Shown one piece after another: positions 61,253 through 64,000 of a stretch of DNA of 64,000 nt. Position 1 is the stretch's first letter. Every line of letters starts with the position of its first letter. The DNA is from Fulvivirga imtechensis AK7. Its GTDB lineage: Bacteria > Bacteroidota > Bacteroidia > Cytophagales > Cyclobacteriaceae. The stretch is from NCBI RefSeq assembly GCF_000331535.1, contig NZ_AMZN01000087.1, positions 32,330 to 96,329 of the forward strand. Reading direction: 5' to 3'. Position numbers and translations under genes: made by a program. Under the pieces are notes generated by a model. It made no database searches. It worked only from the letters and a program-made list of their open reading frames with translations, and was not told the origin of the DNA.

Positions 61253-62696
61253 ATCCTACACTACCTTCAAGCGTCAAAGCCAGTAGCTTTTGAGCTTCCA
61301 CGGCAAACTCCATGGGTAGTTGGTTGAGCACTTCTTTGCAATAGCCGTTTACGATTAGAGCAACAGCTTTTTCTTCGTCAATACCTCTTTGTGTACAGTA
61401 GAAGATCTGATCTTCACCTATCTTGGAGGTGGTAGCTTCGTGCTCTACCTGTGCTGATTTATTTTCAATGTCGATATAGGGGAAGGTGTGTGCGCCACAT
61501 TTATCACCCATTAGCAGAGAGTCACACTGGGAGAAGTTACGTGCTCCTTCAGCTCTCTTCATTATCTTTACCTGTCCACGGTAGCTGTTTTGTGAGCGGC
61601 CAGCGGATACACCTTTAGATACAATCCTGGATTTGGTGTTTTTGCCAATGTGGATCATTTTGGTGCCTGTGTCCGCCTGCTGCATATTGTTGGTAACGGC
61701 AACAGAGTAGAACTCGCCAATCGAATAATCGCCTTTTAATATACATGAAGGGTATTTCCATGTGATGGCGGAACCTGTTTCTACCTGAGTCCAGGAGATC
61801 TTTGAGCGCTCACCGGCACAGATACCTCTTTTGGTTACAAAATTGTAGATGCCGCCACGCCCTTCTTTATCACCAGGATACCAGTTTTGTACGGTCGAGT
61901 ACTTTACTTCGGCATCTTTTTGAGCATAGATCTCTACTACAGCGGCATGTAACTGGTTCTCGTCTCTCTGAGGAGCAGTGCAACCTTCCAGGTAGCTTAC
62001 ATACGACCCTTCTTCGGCTACGATAAGAGTTCTTTCAAACTGACCTGTATTTGCTGCGTTTATCCTGAAATAAGTAGAGAGCTCCATTGGGCACCTCACC
62101 CCTTTAGGGATGTAGCAGAACGAACCATCGGAGAATACAGCGGAATTAAGCGCTGCATAGTAGTTATCACTGATGGGTACTACAGAACCAAGGTATTTTT
62201 TTACAAGCTCAGGATGCTCTCTTACTGCTTCACTAAAAGAGCAGAAGATGATACCGAGCTCTGCAAGCTTATCTTTAAATGTTGTTGCCACGGAAACACT
62301 GTCCAAAACAGCGTCTACGGCGACACCCGTAAGTCTTTTTTGCTCTTCGAGAGAGATGCCCAGTTTTTTAAATGTTTCTAAAAGTTCTGGATCTATCTCA
62401 TCAAGGCTCTTGGGTTTAACCTTTTGTTTGGGAGCGGAATAATAAATGATATCCTGATAGTCGATATCCGGAAATTTAACGTTGGCCCACTTGGGCTCTT
62501 TCATCTTCGTCCACGACCTGTAAGCCTTCAGTCTCCACTCCAGAAGCCATTCAGGCTCTTCTTTCTTGGCAGAAATAAAGCGGATAATCTCCTCACTGAG
62601 GCCCTTTGGAGCCTGATCTGCTTCGAGATCAATCGTCCAGCCGTGTTCGTATTCCTTTGAAGTGAACTCCTCTAAAATCTGATTGTCTTTACTCAT
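61251..62696 (-). CDS. sufB: Fe-S cluster assembly protein SufB
   Basis: A 481-residue scaffold subunit and first gene of the operon. It contains the parallel beta-helix core, [20 protein letters not shown], the conserved [43 protein letters not shown] block with the Cys and Glu/His implicated in cluster binding, and the C-terminal [24 protein letters not shown]. With SufD and SufC it forms the SUF scaffold. The gene is intact, and the operon is read from here leftwards. No clear operator was found upstream. Confidence 0.97.
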   Translation of the reverse strand: MSKDNQILEEFTSKEYEHGWTIDLEADQAPKGLSEEIIRFISAKKEEPEWLLEWRLKAYRSWTKMKEPKWANVKFPDIDYQDIIYYSAPKQKVKPKSLDEIDPELLETFKKLGISLEEQKRLTGVAVDAVLDSVSVATTFKDKLAELGIIFCSFSEAVREHPELVKKYLGSVVPISDNYYAALNSAVFSDGSFCYIPKGVRCPMELSTYFRINAANTGQFERTLIVAEEGSYVSYLEGCTAPQRDENQLHAAVVEIYAQKDAEVKYSTVQNWYPGDKEGRGGIYNFVTKRGICAGERSKISWTQVETGSAITWKYPSCILKGDYSIGEFYSVAVTNNMQQADTGTKMIHIGKNTKSRIVSKGVSAGRSQNSYRGQVKIMKRAEGARNFSQCDSLLMGDKCGAHTFPYIDIENKSAQVEHEATTSKIGEDQIFYCTQRGIDEEKAVALIVNGYCKEVLNQLPMEFAVEAQKLLALTLEGSVG

Positions 62697-62780
62697 TCCG
62701 GTTATTTAGACTAATTTCAAATTACTTCACAAATGTACAACAAAATTTATACTTTAAGGTTCCTGAGTTGGTTTTTTTGG

Positions 62781-62818
62781 CATTGAAAAAGCTTATTGCC
62801 CGATAGGCTTTTTCAATG
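62781..62818 (-). terminator. Hairpin at the end of the Lrp-family gene
   Basis: CATTGAAAAAGC (62781-62792) pairs perfectly with GCTTTTTCAATG (62807-62818) over 12 bp. It overlaps the stop codon of the Lrp gene and lies between it and the sufB start. The T-run sits inside the 3' arm on the minus strand, which fits a terminator of moderate strength. Confidence 0.65.
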
Positions 62819-63289
62819 GTTTTTGGGGTCTAGTTGAATAGAACGATTGATGCTTTCTTCCAGTGAGATCATGGTGTCGGTTCTTACTATTCCTTCTACC
62901 CGCTGTATCTTATCATGAAGGAGGTCTTTCAGGTGCTGAGTATCTTTGCAATGGATCTTTGCAAACATACTATAGTTACCAGTGGTGTAGTGCACGTTGA
63001 TGATCTCGGGGATCTGCTTGAGTTCAGCTATTACTTCATCATACAGGGCGCTTTTAGATAAGAAAATACCAATAAAGGCTGTGATGTCGTACCCTAATTT
63101 TGAATAGTCAAGTTTTAGGGTAGTGCCTTCAACAATTCCCATGTCTTCAAGCTTTTTCATGCGTACATGTACCGTACCTCCTGAGACAAATACCTGTTTT
63201 GCTACTTCTGTATAAGGCTTTTTGGCGTTTTTGAGCAAGATCTCAAGGATTTTGAGATCTATATTGTCAATTTCATAATTAGCGGCCAT
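62813..63289 (-). CDS. Lrp/AsnC-family transcriptional regulator
   Basis: A 158-residue feast/famine regulator. The N-terminal helix-turn-helix (IDLKILEILLKNAKKPYTEVAKQVFVSGGTVHVRMKKLEDMGIV) is followed by the RAM/AsnC ligand domain (GYDITAFIGIFLSKSALYDEVIAELKQIPEIINVHYTTGNYSMFAKI). Such proteins form octamers that sense amino acids. It is upstream of the suf operon on the same strand, with a hairpin and 116 bases between, and divergent from the tRNA-like RNA. Confidence 0.94.
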   Translation of the reverse strand: MAANYEIDNIDLKILEILLKNAKKPYTEVAKQVFVSGGTVHVRMKKLEDMGIVEGTTLKLDYSKLGYDITAFIGIFLSKSALYDEVIAELKQIPEIINVHYTTGNYSMFAKIHCKDTQHLKDLLHDKIQRVEGIVRTDTMISLEESINRSIQLDPKNH

Positions 63290-63398
63290 ATATTTCTTGC
63301 TTAATTTTGTTATTGATAAACTTGATGTAAAAATATTAAAAATATTGTAAAAATTAACTCATAAAGTTGATATTTTTTTAATGTATGAATGCTTTTGC

Positions 63399-63406
63399 TA
63401 ATTTTG
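63399..63406 (+). promoter_or_regulatory. Candidate -7 box of the tRNA-like RNA
   Basis: TAATTTTG fits TAnnTTTG and lies 20 bases before the predicted 5' end of the tRNA-like RNA. No -33 element was found at the usual distance, so this is only a weak promoter call. Confidence 0.3.
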
Positions 63407-63425
63407 AATTGTCAAACAAAAACAC

Positions 63426-63554
63426 TGTAGGGTGTTGAAACAGGCAGACAAGCCCTCCGGTCTCGAGGGTGAAGGTAACGGGATAAATTCCTTAGGGCAT
63501 CCAATAGCAATGGGAACTAACCGCTTCGTGAAGGTTCGAATCCTTCCCCTACAG
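63426..63554 (+). ncRNA. tRNA-like RNA with giant variable arm
   Basis: 129 nt. Acceptor TGTAGGG (63426-63432) pairs with CCCTACA (63547-63553), discriminator G554. D arm TTG-AAACAGGCAGA-CAA (63435-63451) with the GG and flanks of tRNA-Leu. Anticodon-type arm CCCTC-CGGTCTC-GAGGG (63453-63469): 5-7-5 bases, but position 33 is G and not U. Perfect T arm GAAGG-TTCGAAT-CCTTC (63530-63546). Between them lie 60 nt (63470-63529) that can form an arm with GAAG/CTTC and CGG/CCG at its base. A normal class II tRNA has about 15-20 nt there. CCA is not encoded, as is common in the phylum. It may be a degenerate tRNA-Leu or a regulatory tRNA mimic. Confidence 0.65.
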
Positions 63555-63637
63555 CGAGTTTCTTCAAGTTTAGGTTTTTAAAATGAAGATCGGGGGTGGG
63601 CCAGTGGTTCACCCCTTAGTTTTTTTGGCGGCTGGTT

Positions 63638-63798
63638 ACTTCTAGTTTCCAGTTTATAGTTTACAGTTCTCAGTTCTCAGTTCTCAGTTTACAGTTCACA
63701 GTTCACAGTTCACAGTTCACAGTTTATAGTTTATAGTTTATAGTTTATAGTTCACAGTTCACAGTTCTCAGTTCTCAGTTTACAGTTTATAGTTTGAT
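63638..63798. repeat. Heptamer array (AGTTCTC/AGTTCAC/AGTTTAT)
   Basis: About 22 consecutive 7-bp units: AGTTTAT, AGTTTAC, AGTTCTC and AGTTCAC in runs of two to four identical units, which suggests recent duplication by slippage. No gene lies within or directly beside it. Same units as in the arrays around the four-helix-bundle gene. Confidence 0.92.
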
Positions 63799-63953
63799 GG
63801 TTGTCGGTGTTTGTTAGGGCGTAAGGCTTCAACATGAATAACCTCCAATGAAATTGGGGCGAATCATAATAAATACCCATCAACTCTGAAGGAGTTGAAT
63901 AACGACCACCCCATATCCCCTTGCAATGCTATTAAGTTAGACCAGTCATCCCG

Positions 63954-64000
63954 AGATTAACATTTTTCACAAAAATGCACAAAATGAGATGACGAATTGT
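63954..64000 (+). mobile_element. Left end of a second IS110 copy (cut by the window)
   Basis: After GTCATCCCGAG (63945-63955) the sequence from 63956 matches the left end of the IS at 50117 at all but two of 45 positions. The junction again has AG as the last two flank bases. The target flank belongs to a REP-like GTCATCC repeat. The rest of this copy lies beyond the window. Confidence 0.85.

Noticed and set aside
63470..63529. Group I or other intron in a tRNA-Leu gene
   Set aside because: Known bacterial tRNA introns interrupt the anticodon loop; here the extra bases are in the variable region, the anticodon arm is contiguous and no group I core is visible.
46846..63798. Repeat arrays as CRISPR
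   Set aside because: The units are 7 bp, directly adjoining and without spacers; there are no cas genes in the window.

Overview
The window looks like chromosome of a member of the Bacteroidota, most likely class Cytophagia (order Cytophagales). The signs are a SusC/SusD outer-membrane pair with a carboxypeptidase-D-like N-terminal domain, type IX secretion components (PorV/PorQ-like protein and PorU2-like C25 peptidase) together with a cargo protein carrying a C-terminal sorting domain, a PadR/PspC pair with a GIN head domain, and TAnnTTTG-type -7 promoter boxes with few Shine-Dalgarno sites. I could not assign a genus.

Layout. 1-7.2 kb: a TPR-sensor histidine kinase cut by the window edge, a membrane-anchored diheme cytochrome c, a MarR-YceI operon with a twin-palindrome operator, a large BNR-repeat secreted protein and an RRM protein with a strong terminator. 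7.3-11.4 kb: GNAT, TrmN6, then formate-tetrahydrofolate ligase, FdhD and a small unknown protein. 11.7-13.4 kb: an ECF41-type sigma factor and its carboxymuconolactone-decarboxylase partner, whose promoter fits the published ECF41 consensus. 13.5-19.2 kb: S41 protease lipoprotein, DUF3995, a small lipoprotein, PspC/GIN protein and PadR. 19.5-25.6 kb: PorV-like and PorU2-like proteins with overlapping ORFs. 25.9-36.9 kb: propeller-sensor kinase, LuxR-type regulator, SusC, SusD and two related lipoproteins with no carbohydrate-active enzyme. 36.9-49.4 kb: unknown proteins, FabH, a DUF4440/SnoaL-like protein, a MacB/FtsX-type permease, a Na+/Ca2+ antiporter, a phosphosugar mutase, VOC, AraC and an orphan transketolase N-terminal half. 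50-51.7 kb: an IS110-group element inside a 138-bp tandem repeat. 52-55.4 kb: Bcp, SDR, DinB and GNAT. 56-62.7 kb: the SUF iron-sulphur operon (sufB, an inserted four-helix-bundle gene, sufC, sufD, sufS, sufE, a DUF59 gene, a bacilliredoxin). 62.8-64 kb: Lrp/AsnC regulator, a tRNA-like RNA, heptamer repeats and the first bases of a second IS110 copy.

The most interesting parts are non-coding. (1) The 238-nt leader of the IS110 transposase can be read as a bridge RNA: one internal loop carries two guides that match the two halves of the actual insertion site, and a second loop carries guides that match the element's own two ends. (2) At 63426-63554 lies an RNA with a tRNA acceptor stem, a Leu-like D arm and a perfect T arm, but with a 60-nt structured variable region and no U33. 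(3) A four-helix-bundle (23S-IVP/Avd-like fold) gene sits inside the suf operon and is bracketed on both sides by 7-bp-periodic repeats that even encode its last residues; arrays of the same periodicity occur at several other loci. (4) Three copies of a MITE-like inverted-repeat element lie between genes.

All functional statements rest on reading motifs and on family knowledge; no database search was run.
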